This document shows, one piece after another, positions 54,100-63,743 of a DNA stretch of 64,000 bases. The translations under genes were made by a program, and so were the position numbers. The DNA comes from Leptolyngbya sp. KIOST-1 (lineage in GTDB: Bacteria > Cyanobacteriota > Cyanobacteriia > Phormidesmidales > Phormidesmidaceae). The stretch lies in NCBI RefSeq assembly GCF_000763385.1, contig NZ_JQFA01000002.1, positions 248,001 through 312,000 on the forward strand, in the 5' to 3' direction. Position 1 is the stretch's first letter. Each line of letters begins with the position of its first letter. The notes beneath the pieces were generated by a model. That model saw nothing but the letters and a program-made list of their open reading frames with translations. It had not been told where the DNA came from and did no database searches.

Positions 54100-54591
54100 C
54101 TAGCTGAGGGCGTTGATCACGTAGTCAATGTAGGAATTGACTTCTACCGCAGGATCGCCGCTGAGCCCGTGGTTGGCTTTGATGTACTTCAAAGCTTCTA
54201 CGTACCAGCTGGGTGATAGCTCAAAAGCGCTGTTAATTTCAGCCAGACCGGCAACCAGGTAGTCGTCAATGGGGCCAGTGCCGCCCACAATTAACCCGTA
54301 GGTGATGATCCGCAGATAGTAGCCGATGTCGCGCACGCACTTGGCTTTACCGCGATCGTCAGCAGCGTAGTTTGGCCCCTGGAGCTGGTTGGTGTAGGGA
54401 AACTTTTGGTAGACCGCGTTGGCGGCCCCTTGAGCCAGGCTATCGGCTTTGCTAGCCAGGGTTTTAGCCGCCGCCAGAGTGTTTTCAGCCTGGCGAAAGC
54501 GACCAAAGGCCACCTGAAACTCAGCGCTGCTCAAGAACCGCCCCTGGGAGTCGGCAGTGTTGATGGCTTCGGTTAAGGGTGTTTTTGACAT
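54100..54591 (-). CDS. cpcA: Phycocyanin alpha subunit
   Basis: Start at the ATG at 54591 ([20 protein letters not shown]), 163 residues, normal length. The bilin-binding cysteine near residue 85 is in [20 protein letters not shown]. The globin-like helices end in [19 protein letters not shown]. It carries one phycocyanobilin and pairs with CpcB in the phycobilisome rods. It follows cpcB by 63 bases on the same strand. Rod linker and lyase genes that usually come next are absent; STRR, a MITE and an IS-interrupted gene follow instead. Confidence 0.97.
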   Translation of the reverse strand: MSKTPLTEAINTADSQGRFLSSAEFQVAFGRFRQAENTLAAAKTLASKADSLAQGAANAVYQKFPYTNQLQGPNYAADDRGKAKCVRDIGYYLRIITYGLIVGGTGPIDDYLVAGLAEINSAFELSPSWYVEALKYIKANHGLSGDPAVEVNSYIDYVINALS

Positions 54592-54654
54592 CGGAAAGAT
54601 TACCTCAAACGTAGATGAGTAAAGGGTAGTAAAGAGTGTGGAAACAGCCAAAAC

Positions 54655-55176
54655 CTAGGCCACTGCTGCCGCGGCTCGGTCAAAATAGCTAGACAGCTCA
54701 GAAATGAGAGAGCTGCAATCGCCCTGGGTGATATTGGCGGTGTCGCTTACAACCCGAATGGAAGCTTCTTTAAGCTTCTCAATGCCAGCAGCGACCGACG
54801 CCCCAGGGGTACCCAGCGCCACGTAGGTTTCGCGCAGGCCATTCAGGGCTCGATCTTCTAGAACACTGGCATCCCCAGCAAAAATGGCGTAGGTGACGTA
54901 GCGCAGAATAATTTCTAGATCGCGCAGGCAGGCGGCAGCGCGCCGGTTGGTATAGGCATTGCCGCCGGGGGCTGTCAGCTGTGGCTGCTCGGCAAATAGA
55001 TCGCGGGCAGCGCTGGCCACGATCGCCGATGAATTGCTGGTAATGCGGTTAACCGCATCAATGCGCTTGTTGCCGTCTCTGACCAGGTTGATCAACGCAT
55101 CTACCTGGTCATCACTAAGGTAAGCACCCCGGCTATCAGCTTGAGAAACCACCTTAGAAAAAGCATCAAAGGCCAT
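54655..55176 (-). CDS. cpcB: Phycocyanin beta subunit
   Basis: 173 residues: [20 protein letters not shown]. Two chromophore cysteines are present, in [20 protein letters not shown] (near 83) and [15 protein letters not shown] (near 154). The conserved asparagine that is methylated in beta subunits lies in the [11 protein letters not shown] region. It is first in the cpcBA operon. GGAGACCC lies upstream of the ATG. The leader of roughly 240 nt and AT-rich promoter lie at 55177-55450. Confidence 0.97.
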   Translation of the reverse strand: MAFDAFSKVVSQADSRGAYLSDDQVDALINLVRDGNKRIDAVNRITSNSSAIVASAARDLFAEQPQLTAPGGNAYTNRRAAACLRDLEIILRYVTYAIFAGDASVLEDRALNGLRETYVALGTPGASVAAGIEKLKEASIRVVSDTANITQGDCSSLISELSSYFDRAAAAVA

Positions 55177-55640
55177 AACTTGGGTCTCCTAAAGACTAAT
55201 GTCATTGCTATTCGGTACAGCGGTTGATGCAGGCTCATAAACACAGCTTTCTGACATCGCAGAGCGCACAAAAATCAGGCACGGGTTTAATGCCCAATCC
55301 GATCCACAAATTTAGCGAAGCCTGAGCAAAGACTGCCAGACAAAACCTACCATGTAAAACTGTGGAGTGAGCGCAGCCAATACTCGCCAGACATTTGACA
55401 AGAAAGGCTCTCCGCATCAACCTTGATTCACTTATATAGCAAATTAAGATCCCATTTTGTTACGAAAAATTTAGGAATAGCAATTGTTTTTGGAGCTACA
55501 AAAAACGTTCAAAAATTTGGCTTAATTGTTTTTGTGACAACAATTTAATTGGCCTTTAACTTCCATTTCTGAGTTTCAATGTAAGGCTTTGCAACAATTG
55601 TTTCTGCGGCAACAATTTTGCTCTGGTGCGATCGCAAGCG
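55177..55640 (-). promoter_or_regulatory. cpc leader and promoter region
   Basis: No gene. A TATATA box candidate lies at 55433-55438 (minus). Further upstream, AACAATTG-type words occur at about 55482, 55525, 55540, 55590 and 55607 (for example GCAACAATTGTTTC), a cluster that could bind a regulator of the cpc operon or of the oxygenase gene at 55910. The part from 55440 on is duplicated exactly at 62270. Confidence 0.45.
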
Positions 55641-56279
55641 CCAGGCAAAACATATTCCTATATTAGGAGTCAGAATGTTAGGCAGCCCCAGTAAGCCCCA
55701 GTAAACCGATGCTACAGAGGGTGTTGTGACAAAGCCCAACGCGCCGCCCATGGACACCGGACAATGACCCATCCCACGACGCATGTCACTGCGCTAAGGC
55801 CGGTGGGCGGAGCCCACCCTACGGCAGATCGAGACTGCCACCCCCTACCCCCTACCCCTTACCCTCCCACCCCCTACCCCATCAACTTAGGACGCTAAAA
55901 GGAGCACCCATGCCCCAGACCATCCCTGTAATCAATATTGCTCCACTACTCACTGAGGCCGAGAATACGGCAGCGGTGGCCGAACAGCTGGGACAGGCCT
56001 GTCGTCAGCACGGCTTTTTTTACATCACCGGCCACGGGGTAGACGAGGGGGTGCAGCAGCGGCTTGAAACACTCAGCCGGGAATTCTTTGCCCAGCCTTT
56101 GGAGACCAAGCTCTCCATTGCCATGGCAAAAGGGGGCCGCGCCTGGCGGGGCTACTTTCCGGTGGGGGGTGAGTTGACCTCGGGCCAGCCCGACCTGAAG
56201 GAGGGCCTCTACCTGGGGGCCGAGCTGAGCGACGATCACCCCCTGGTGCGGGCGGGCACTCCCCTGCACGGACGCAACC
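55440..56279. repeat. 840-bp direct repeat, copy 1 (partner 62270-63109)
   Basis: Identical to 62270-63109. It covers the far cpc promoter region, STRR units and the first 123 codons of the 2OG oxygenase. Confidence 0.97.
55641..55909. other. Spacer upstream of the 2OG oxygenase
   Basis: Contains the hairpin GCCGGTGGGCGGAGCCCACC (55799-55818), STRR units CCCCCTACCCCCTACCCC (55840-55875) and AAAGGAGC just before the oxygenase start. A 79-codon minus-strand frame (55545-55784) looks accidental. Confidence 0.5.
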
Positions 56280-56896
56280 TGTTCCCCGAAACAATCCCTG
56301 AGCTGCAACCGACGGTGCTGGACTACCTGGCGGCGATGACGGCGTTGGGCCACGCCGTGATGCGGGGCATCGCCCTCAGCCTGGGCCTGGAGGCCGACTA
56401 TTTTGACCGGCGCTACACCCATGACCCGCTGATTTTGTTTCGCATTTTCAATTACCCCGCCGCCGAGGCCTCCAGCGACCAGTGGGGGGTGGGTGAGCAC
56501 ACCGACTATGGCCTGCTCACCATTCTTAAGCAGGATGATTTGGGGGGCTTGCAGGTGAAATCCCAGGGACAGTGGATCGAGGCACCGCCGATCGCCAATA
56601 CCTTTGTCTGCAACATCGGCGACATGCTCGATCGCATCACAGGCGGCCTCTACCGCTCGACTCCCCACCGGGTAAAGAATACCTCGGCAACCAGTCGCCT
56701 CTCCTTCCCCTTTTTCTTTGACCCAAACTTTGCCGCCCGAGTGGAGCCCATTGCCTCCCTGGTGGGTGCTCAAGAGGATGACTGGCACGAGCGCTGGGAC
56801 GGGGCCAGCCTGCGGCTGTTTGAGGGCACCTACGGCGACTATGTGCTGGGCAAGGTGGGGAAGGTGTTTCCGGAGTTGAGGCAGGCGGTGATTTGA
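55910..56896 (+). CDS. 2-oxoglutarate/Fe(II) oxygenase, isopenicillin-N-synthase type
   Basis: 328 residues, preceded by AAAGGAGC. The N-terminal DIOX_N domain ([20 protein letters not shown]) is followed by a jelly-roll core with iron ligands in [16 protein letters not shown] (His-x-Asp) and STPHRVKNT (His), and the 2OG-binding Arg in [10 protein letters not shown]. Such enzymes hydroxylate or desaturate diverse small molecules; the substrate is unknown. The next gene is another oxygenase-like protein on the same strand. The first 123 codons recur at 62740. Confidence 0.93.
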   Translation: MPQTIPVINIAPLLTEAENTAAVAEQLGQACRQHGFFYITGHGVDEGVQQRLETLSREFFAQPLETKLSIAMAKGGRAWRGYFPVGGELTSGQPDLKEGLYLGAELSDDHPLVRAGTPLHGRNLFPETIPELQPTVLDYLAAMTALGHAVMRGIALSLGLEADYFDRRYTHDPLILFRIFNYPAAEASSDQWGVGEHTDYGLLTILKQDDLGGLQVKSQGQWIEAPPIANTFVCNIGDMLDRITGGLYRSTPHRVKNTSATSRLSFPFFFDPNFAARVEPIASLVGAQEDDWHERWDGASLRLFEGTYGDYVLGKVGKVFPELRQAVI

Positions 56897-57149
56897 GTGG
56901 GGAGTAGGGAGTGGGGAGTAGGGAGTGGGGGGTAAAAGATTAAGACATAGGGAATAGGGATAAATGAATTTAGATCTAGCTACAATTAAATCTTGTTTCG
57001 ATTGTGATTCAGTCTACTAAGTGTCTGAAGGGGGCTGTGTCAGGGTGAGGGTTAATGTCTCGGGTCTGGCTGGCTGATTGGCTGGGTTGACCTGAGAGTC
57101 CATCCCTTCAGATGTCCCTGCTATCGAGATTTTCTCGCTCCTCGCTGTC
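56897..57149. other. Leader between the two oxygenase genes
   Basis: GGGGAGTAGGGAGTGGGGAG repeats to 56935, then a unique 210 bases with no ORF. I looked for an S-box-type riboswitch because metQNI follows and did not find the conserved core. Confidence 0.4.
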
Positions 57150-58022
57150 ATGTCTACTGCCGCTTCTGTTCTCAGTCAACCCCTTGCTCTGCCTACGGTT
57201 ACGGCGGATCTGGCCTACCTCAGCCCTAGGGTAAAAAAGCCGGTTTTCTATGTAACTGAGCCGCCGCTGGGGGTGTGGCGAGACAATGCCGAATACGAAA
57301 ATCACGCCCTGCCCATCCACGATGCCCGCTGTCTGCCAGAGCCGCTGTCGTTAGATCGGGAGGGGTTTCAGCTGGTGCAGCAGCCCAGTGCCGTGGCCAA
57401 TTTTTACGATGACGATGAGGTGCAGCGGCGCTACTACCCTGAGGTGGAGCGGCTGTTGCGGGGGTTGACAGGAGCCCAGGCGGTGGTGGTGTTTGACCAC
57501 AATCTGCGCCACAGCTTTTGGCAGCGCCAGGGGCGAACAGATCAGGGGCGCAGCGATCTGCAACCCCCGGTCGAGCGGGTACACAACGACTTCACGGCCA
57601 GTTCTGGCTTCAGCCGGGCGCGGCTGGAATTGGAGCGCCTGGGCATTTCGGCCACGGCCCTGCTGCGGCAGCGGTTTGCCATTGTCAACCTGTGGCGACC
57701 GATTGGCGCACCTGTGGTGCGATCGCCCCTGGCCCTCTGCCATGCCCAAACCATCGACCCCACCGACCTGGTGACGCGGGATCTGGTCTACCGCGATCGC
57801 GTCGGCAAGACCTACGCCGTCACCTACAACCCGGCCCATCAGTGGTTTTATTTCCCGCAGATGGAGCGGCACGAGGCCCTGGCCTTTAAGTGCTTCGATT
57901 CTTCCCTCAGCGGGGTGGCCCGATTCACCGCCCACACTGCCTTCACCGACCCCACCACCGGCCTGACGGCACCGCCGCGAGAGAGCATTGAGGTGCGGGC
58001 GCTAGTGTTTTATGGCGCTTAG
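57150..58022 (+). CDS. CmcJ/NvfI-family (AsaB-like) oxygenase
   Basis: 290 residues. The family pattern is visible: PVFYVTEPPLGV, VHDAR-like IHDARCL, VVVFDHNLRH (about 110), RVHNDFTASSG (~145, the His-x-Asp iron pair), FAIVNLWRPIG and the second His region HQWFYFPQMERHEALAFKCF with RFTAHTAFTDP. These proteins resemble 2OG oxygenases used in natural-product tailoring and are often annotated as methyltransferases by mistake. It follows 55910-56896 and precedes metQNI; all share a strand. Confidence 0.82.
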   Translation: MSTAASVLSQPLALPTVTADLAYLSPRVKKPVFYVTEPPLGVWRDNAEYENHALPIHDARCLPEPLSLDREGFQLVQQPSAVANFYDDDEVQRRYYPEVERLLRGLTGAQAVVVFDHNLRHSFWQRQGRTDQGRSDLQPPVERVHNDFTASSGFSRARLELERLGISATALLRQRFAIVNLWRPIGAPVVRSPLALCHAQTIDPTDLVTRDLVYRDRVGKTYAVTYNPAHQWFYFPQMERHEALAFKCFDSSLSGVARFTAHTAFTDPTTGLTAPPRESIEVRALVFYGA

Positions 58023-58116
58023 GGGGCTCCTAGGGGGCGAGTTTAGAGGGTTTATCGGGGGGGCGATCGCGGCCTTTCCCCAATCCATTTCTCTTACTAC
58101 TTTTCGCTGAACCGCT

Positions 58117-58932
58117 ATGAAACGTCGATTCTTTCTCTTCACCACTGCTTCTTTTACCGCCAGCCTGTTTGCGGGCTGCGGAGACCGCACTGGGGGCGGC
58201 ACTGGGGGCGGCACCCTGCGGGTAGGTGTTTCGCCAGTGCCCCACGGCGAAATTCTGGCCTACGTGCGCGATAACCTGGCCGCCAGCGAGGGGCTCACCC
58301 TGGAGGTGGTCGAATTTTCGGACTACGTGCTGCCCAATACGGCCCTCAACGACGGCCAGCTGGAGGCCAACTACTTCCAGCACGTGCCCTACATGGAGGA
58401 CTTTGCCCAGCAGCGGGGGCTGGATCTGGCCTTTGTGCAGGCGGTGCACCTAGAACCGCTGGGGCTGTACTCCAATCGCCTGACGGTATTGAACGATGTG
58501 CCCGACGGTGCCCAGGTATCGGTGCCCAACGATGCCACCAACCTGGGGCGATCGCTAAAGCTGCTCCAGGACAACGGCCTGCTCACCCTCAGGGGCGGTG
58601 CCGGGGTGGGGGCCACCAAGCAAGACATCGAGGCCAACCCCAAAAACCTGCGGCTGGTGGAGCTAGAGGCAGCCCAGCTGCCCCGTGCCCTGGAGGATGT
58701 CGATATTGGCGTGGTCAATGGCAACTATGCCCTGTCCGTCGGCCTCAACCCCGCCGAGGATGCCCTGGCCCTCGAAAGCCCCCAAAACAACCCCTACGCC
58801 AACGGGCTGGTGGTGTTGGGCGGGCAGGAAAACAATCCCCAAATTCAGACCCTGGCCCGGCTGCTGACCACCCCCGAGGTGCGCCAGTTTATCGAAGAAA
58901 AGTACCAGGGGGCAGTGATTCCGGTATTTTGA
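58117..58932 (+). CDS. metQ: Methionine ABC transporter binding lipoprotein
   Basis: 271 residues. Lipobox LFAGC ends the signal (cysteine about residue 20), then a glycine spacer and the NLPA/MetQ fold: RVGVSPVPHGEILAYVRDNL, FSDYVLPNTALNDGQLEANY then FQHVPYMEDF, LGLYSNRL and VSVPNDATNLGRSLKLLQ. It delivers methionine to MetNI. First gene of metQ-metN-metI; usual order in many bacteria is N-I-Q. Confidence 0.94.
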   Translation: MKRRFFLFTTASFTASLFAGCGDRTGGGTGGGTLRVGVSPVPHGEILAYVRDNLAASEGLTLEVVEFSDYVLPNTALNDGQLEANYFQHVPYMEDFAQQRGLDLAFVQAVHLEPLGLYSNRLTVLNDVPDGAQVSVPNDATNLGRSLKLLQDNGLLTLRGGAGVGATKQDIEANPKNLRLVELEAAQLPRALEDVDIGVVNGNYALSVGLNPAEDALALESPQNNPYANGLVVLGGQENNPQIQTLARLLTTPEVRQFIEEKYQGAVIPVF

Positions 58933-58956
58933 TCCTGCTCACCTGAAGGTAGCCCA

Positions 58957-59964
58957 ATGATTACTATTCAAGACCTGCGCAAGGTGTACGGCTCCTTTGT
59001 GGCCCTCGACACCTTCAGTGAAGAGATACCGGCGGGGGAGATTTTTGGGGTGATTGGCCAGAGCGGAGCTGGCAAAAGCACCCTGATTCGCTGTGTCAAC
59101 CGGCTGGAAACGCCCACCTCGGGCCGGGTAATTATCGATGGCCAAGAGATCACGGCCCTGGCAGGGGGCGACCTGCGGCGCGCCCGCCAGCGCATCGGCA
59201 TGATCTTTCAGCACTTCAATTTGCTCAGCTCGCGCACCGCCGCCGACAACATCGCCATGCCCCTGGAGGTGATGGGCTACAGCCGCCTGCGCCGCAAAGC
59301 TCGGGTGGAAGAACTGCTGGCCCTGGTGGGGCTGGAGGGCAAGGGGGGACACTACCCGGCCCAGCTGTCGGGGGGGCAAAAGCAGCGGGTGGGCATTGCC
59401 CGCGCCCTGGCCGCCGACCCCAAGGTGCTGCTGTCGGACGAATCGACTTCGGCCCTGGACCCCCAGACTACCCAGTCGATTCTGGCGCTGCTGAAGGACC
59501 TGAACCAGAAGATTGGCCTCACCATCATGCTGATCACCCACGATATGGGGGTGGTGAAGCGCATCTGCGATCGCGTCGCGGTTTTAGAACAGGGCAGAGT
59601 GGTGGAACGGGGTCGCGTGGTCGATCTGGCCGCCCGCCCCAGCTCCCGCCTGGCGCAGGATTTCTTTCCCCGCCTGAAGCACTACCAGCCCCGACCCCAC
59701 GCCCTGCTCGCCACCGTGGCCTTTCGGGGCGAGGTGGCCAATGAACCTTTTATTACCTCCCTGGCCCGCCAGTTTGATGTCGAGGTCAACATTCTCAATG
59801 GCAGCATCGAAACCATAGGTCAGCAGCCGGTGGGGCAGTTTCAGATCGAGCTGGTGGGGCCGGAGCGCTACCGCGCCCTCGACCAGCTAACCCAGCTCAA
59901 CATCGCCGTCGAGGTACACCATGGACAGCCAACTGCTCAACAGTTTGTGGACAGCAACCCTTGA
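58957..59964 (+). CDS. metN: Methionine ABC transporter ATPase
   Basis: 335 residues. Walker A GQSGAGKST, signature QLSGGQKQR, Walker B VLLSDESTSALDP (Ser where most have Cys before DE), and the H-loop ITHDMGVVKRI. A C-terminal NIL regulatory domain (~265-335, LLATVAFRGEVANEPFITSL) binds methionine and inhibits transport in homologues. Ends 43 bases inside metI, so the two are coupled. Confidence 0.95.
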   Translation: MITIQDLRKVYGSFVALDTFSEEIPAGEIFGVIGQSGAGKSTLIRCVNRLETPTSGRVIIDGQEITALAGGDLRRARQRIGMIFQHFNLLSSRTAADNIAMPLEVMGYSRLRRKARVEELLALVGLEGKGGHYPAQLSGGQKQRVGIARALAADPKVLLSDESTSALDPQTTQSILALLKDLNQKIGLTIMLITHDMGVVKRICDRVAVLEQGRVVERGRVVDLAARPSSRLAQDFFPRLKHYQPRPHALLATVAFRGEVANEPFITSLARQFDVEVNILNGSIETIGQQPVGQFQIELVGPERYRALDQLTQLNIAVEVHHGQPTAQQFVDSNP

Positions 59965-60634
59965 AACCCTCTACATGGTCAGCCTTTCGTCGCTGCTGGC
60001 AGCGGTGTTTGGCCTGCCCCTGGGGCTGTTGCTGGTGATCACCGGCCCCAAGGGCTTTTTGCCCCACCCGCTGGTCAATCAGGGGCTGGGCTGGGTGATC
60101 AACGCGGTGCGATCACTGCCCTTTATCATTCTGCTGGTGGCGATTCTGCCGCTGACGCGATGGGTTGTCGGCACCACCATCGGCAGCACCGCCGCCCTGG
60201 TGCCCCTCACGGTCTCCGCTGTGCCCTTCTTTGCCCGCGTGGCCGAAACCGCCCTGCTTGAGGTTGATCGGGGGCTGATCGAAGCCGCTGAAGCCATGGG
60301 CTGTAGTTACTGGGACATCGTCCGCAAGGTGCTGATTCCAGAGTCGCTGCCCGCCCTGGTGCTGGGCCTCACCCTGATGGTGATCAGCCTGATTGGCAAC
60401 TCAGCCATGGCGGGGGTAGTCGGCGGCGGCGGGCTGGGCGATCTGGCCATTCGCTACGGCTTTCAGCGCTTTGATACGCGGGTGATGCTGTTCACCGTGG
60501 TGATTCTGATTGCCATGGTGCAGCTAATTCAGTGGTTGGGCGACACCGTAGCCAACGGGCTGCGCCGCACGGGTGGTACTGTCGCTGCCCCGAGGCGTGG
60601 TTTTGCTCGGCGGTTGTTGGGGGTAAGGGGGTAG
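59921..60634 (+). CDS. metI: Methionine ABC transporter permease
   Basis: 237 residues, starting inside metN. Five membrane helices, EAA loop (LIEAAEAMGCSYWDIVRKVL) contacting MetN, and GNSAMAGVVGGGGLGDLAIRYG. The last residues (RRLLGVRG) and stop are STRR-derived: the frame is GGG GTA AGG GGG TAG. With MetQ and MetN it imports methionine, possibly used with the metX/metY pathway to balance sulfur amino acids. Confidence 0.95.
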   Translation: MDSQLLNSLWTATLETLYMVSLSSLLAAVFGLPLGLLLVITGPKGFLPHPLVNQGLGWVINAVRSLPFIILLVAILPLTRWVVGTTIGSTAALVPLTVSAVPFFARVAETALLEVDRGLIEAAEAMGCSYWDIVRKVLIPESLPALVLGLTLMVISLIGNSAMAGVVGGGGLGDLAIRYGFQRFDTRVMLFTVVILIAMVQLIQWLGDTVANGLRRTGGTVAAPRRGFARRLLGVRG

Positions 60635-60765
60635 GGGGGTGGGGAGTAAGGGGTGAGGGGTGTAGCGGCAATGGTGGGGGGGTGGTTGTTAGAATCGGGT
60701 TAAAAGGCTGGCCCACAGGGCTGTGCCTGTTTTGAGTCCTTCAGGCATTTTCCTGGCCTAGCTGT

Positions 60766-61356
60766 ATGATTGCCGTCAACGACAACGCGCCTCGCCTCAC
60801 CCCCGAGCAATATCTGGTTTGGGAAGAAACCCGGCCAGAAAAGTATGAGTATATCGACGGTGAAGTCTATGCCATGAGCGGTGGCAGTGTGAATCATGGT
60901 CGCATTGCCATTCGGCTAACCACCCTGTTTGACACCCATCTAGAGGGCAGCGACTGTATCACCGGCAACTCTGACATCAAGGTCAAGATTGCTGAAGCCC
61001 AGAACTACACCTATCCCGATGCCAGCGTTACCTGTGACGAGCGCGACAGGACAACGCCCCAGTACATCACCTACCCCTGCCTGGTCGTTGAAGTGTTGTC
61101 AGAAGGCACTGAAGCCTACGACAGGGGGGGCAAGTTCAGGCTGTATCGCCAAAACCCAGTCTTGCAAGATTATTTGCTGGTCAGCTCTACCAAAATTGAG
61201 ATGGATCTCTACCACAAAACCGAAGCCGACGATTGGGTGATCATCAACTATCAACCCGGCGACACCATTGAGCTGCAAAGCATTGGTTTGAGTTTTGCGA
61301 TCGAGCACGTCTATCGCGGGTTAATCCTCACCCCAGACTCCCAACCGACGATGTGA
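60766..61356 (+). CDS. Uma2-family (DUF820) putative nuclease
   Basis: 196 residues. Restriction-endonuclease-like PD-(D/E)xK fold: RLTPEQYLVWEETRPEKYEY then IDGEVYAMSGGSVNHGRIAI, SDIKVKIAEAQNYTYPDAS (acidic p-D), and YPCLVVEVLSEGTEAYDRG with the E-x-hydrophobic motif, then KFRLYRQ. Uma2 genes are extremely abundant in cyanobacteria with unknown role. Stand-alone gene. Confidence 0.9.
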   Translation: MIAVNDNAPRLTPEQYLVWEETRPEKYEYIDGEVYAMSGGSVNHGRIAIRLTTLFDTHLEGSDCITGNSDIKVKIAEAQNYTYPDASVTCDERDRTTPQYITYPCLVVEVLSEGTEAYDRGGKFRLYRQNPVLQDYLLVSSTKIEMDLYHKTEADDWVIINYQPGDTIELQSIGLSFAIEHVYRGLILTPDSQPTM

Positions 61357-61400
61357 AACAGCCATCCACTCCCTACCCCTACCCAACCACCCCCTCACAT

Positions 61401-62170
61401 TCAGATATACATGGCAAAGTAGCTCTCGAAAATCTCCGCATTGGCGGCCACGTTCTGCTCTGTTTGCTCCTGTTCTGTGGGCAGTGCCGCCGCTGGTTCC
61501 CCCTCAATGGGGGGGATGAAGTCGCCGCAGTACTCGTTGGCGGGTACGGCCTGGTTCATCTTTTTGGGGTAGCTCAGGCCCAGGTGGGCCATCAGGGTGA
61601 TGAACTGGTCGCGGCTGCGGTCGCTGAAGCGGGGGTTGAGCCGCTTTTCTTCGCCGATGGTGGAGACGGTGCGGCCCTGGTAGTCGTGGGCAGGGTAGAC
61701 CCAGGTGTCGTCGGGCAGAGTAAATAGCCGCTGGGTAACGGTGTCGTAGAGGGTGCCCGCATTGCCCCCTTGCAGGTCGGTGCGACCGCAGCCGCGAATC
61801 AGCAGCGCGTCGCCACTCAGCAGGTGGGTGCCGTTGACCAGGTAGGCCAGGTGGCCGCTGGTGTGGCCGGGGGTGGCGATCGCCTCAATGCGCACCGTAC
61901 CCAAACTCAGAGTTTCGCCATTGGCCAGGCTGTGATCAGCGGAGCGGGCGGCGTTTTGGGGCACCAGCACCTGGCAGCCGGTCTGCTGGCGGAGTTTGCC
62001 CGCCCCGGTGATGTGGTCGGCGTGGATGTGGGTCTCCAGGCAGTAGCGCAAGGTCAGGCCCAAATCGTTGAGGATCTGGAGGTCGCGATCGCCCTTTTCC
62101 AGCACCGAATCCACCAGGGCGGCCTGGCGGGTCTGGCGATCGGCCACCAGGTAGGTGTAGCGGCTCGCAA
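61401..62170 (-). pseudogene. ETHE1-like persulfide dioxygenase, 5' end replaced
   Basis: The native sequence runs from SRYTYLVADRQTRQAALVDS to the end at 61401: metallo-beta-lactamase metal site THIHADHITGAG, GHTSGHLAYLV, GDALLIRGCGRTDLQGG and WVYPAHDYQGRTVSTIGEEK, as in ETHE1/Blh proteins that oxidise glutathione persulfide to sulfite. C-terminal tail ~35 residues. Upstream of about 62170 the frame enters transposon-end-like repeats, so the first ~12 native residues and the promoter are missing, though an ATG at 62258 keeps it open. Confidence 0.85.
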
Positions 62171-62269
62171 ACGGGATCGCCCATGCTCGCAAACGGTGCG
62201 ATTTGGGGCTCACATTAACTGACAATGGTGAGGGTACCGGGCTCACATTATTTGACAATGGGCTCAGAT
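62163..62269. mobile_element. Possible transposon terminus with repeated subends
   Basis: GGGCTCACATTANNTGACAATGG appears twice in direct repeat (62205-62228 and 62239-62262), and GCTCGCAAACGG twice just before (62163-62174, 62184-62195). Repeated short words at one end are typical of IS21/IS481-like or Tn7-like termini. No transposase is attached. Confidence 0.4.
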
Positions 62270-63109
62270 CAAATTAAGATCCCATTTTGTTACGAAAAAT
62301 TTAGGAATAGCAATTGTTTTTGGAGCTACAAAAAACGTTCAAAAATTTGGCTTAATTGTTTTTGTGACAACAATTTAATTGGCCTTTAACTTCCATTTCT
62401 GAGTTTCAATGTAAGGCTTTGCAACAATTGTTTCTGCGGCAACAATTTTGCTCTGGTGCGATCGCAAGCGCCAGGCAAAACATATTCCTATATTAGGAGT
62501 CAGAATGTTAGGCAGCCCCAGTAAGCCCCAGTAAACCGATGCTACAGAGGGTGTTGTGACAAAGCCCAACGCGCCGCCCATGGACACCGGACAATGACCC
62601 ATCCCACGACGCATGTCACTGCGCTAAGGCCGGTGGGCGGAGCCCACCCTACGGCAGATCGAGACTGCCACCCCCTACCCCCTACCCCTTACCCTCCCAC
62701 CCCCTACCCCATCAACTTAGGACGCTAAAAGGAGCACCCATGCCCCAGACCATCCCTGTAATCAATATTGCTCCACTACTCACTGAGGCCGAGAATACGG
62801 CAGCGGTGGCCGAACAGCTGGGACAGGCCTGTCGTCAGCACGGCTTTTTTTACATCACCGGCCACGGGGTAGACGAGGGGGTGCAGCAGCGGCTTGAAAC
62901 ACTCAGCCGGGAATTCTTTGCCCAGCCTTTGGAGACCAAGCTCTCCATTGCCATGGCAAAAGGGGGCCGCGCCTGGCGGGGCTACTTTCCGGTGGGGGGT
63001 GAGTTGACCTCGGGCCAGCCCGACCTGAAGGAGGGCCTCTACCTGGGGGCCGAGCTGAGCGACGATCACCCCCTGGTGCGGGCGGGCACTCCCCTGCACG
63101 GACGCAACC
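62270..63109. repeat. 840-bp direct repeat, copy 2 (partner 55440-56279)
   Basis: Identical to 55440-56279 and joined on the right, with 1-2 bases of shared C, to the inside of the YeiH-family gene copy. The truncated oxygenase frame here is 62740-63123. Confidence 0.97.
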
Positions 63110-63123
63110 CCAGTAGCGCTTGA
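62740..63123 (+). pseudogene. 2OG oxygenase N-terminus, second copy
   Basis: The first 123 codons of the 55910-56896 gene (DIOX_N domain only), then four foreign codons and a stop. Lacks the iron-binding core. Confidence 0.9.
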
Positions 63124-63427
63124 CGCTTTCGCCAGTGGTGGCGACCGCCAATCCGGTCACCAATCCCAGCCCGATCAACAACCCGATTAACCCCGGAATG
63201 GTCTCCAGAGGAATGGCCTCAAAGGGGTTCGTTGTCCAGCGGCCAATGCCGGGGACAGAGGTCACCCAGCCAAACAGGGCGACCAAAACAAAGCCCGCCC
63301 CCAGCCAGTTGGCCCACCAGTCTTCTTGGGTGAACAGGGCCGTCCAGCCCTGCTGGTGGTAGACCGCGTCTTCATCCGGCAGTTGCTGATCCGGATAATC
63401 TCTCCAGTCCTCCTTAGGTCTAGTCAT
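63110..63427 (-). pseudogene. YeiH-family exporter, first 105 codons, second copy
   Basis: Identical to the N-terminal part of the 46478-47842 product up to GESVKRYW, then antisense oxygenase sequence. Only the first two or three membrane helices remain. Confidence 0.9.
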
Positions 63428-63743
63428 GATGATTTTTATTGTGAAACGTCAGTCGGTCATCTCTCCCAGAGACCGAGTGGCCCTGGGTTATACCAAATCC
63501 AAATCCCATACCCTCGACACCCAAGGGGGCAATCTGTAGGGGCAAACGGTTGCTTGCCCCCAGCTAATCGGGGGTAGCCAAGGCGGACTCGGTATTAGCC
63601 CCTGGCGCGATCGCCCAAGGAGCCTCAAAACAAAAGAACGGTATCCCAATCGGAATACCGCTCTTTGCCTAGCAGCCTCTCATGATTGAGAAAAAATTAC
63701 AAGTGTTTTCAACTTCAATTCTACGCAGGCAGTCGAGGGTGGG

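Noticed and set aside
55545..55784. 79-codon minus-strand frame upstream of cpcB
   Set aside because: Covers promoter-like AT-rich DNA and a hairpin repeat; no protein-like composition.
56936..57149. S-adenosylmethionine riboswitch before the oxygenase-metQNI run
   Set aside because: No S-box core or terminator/antiterminator pair could be seen.
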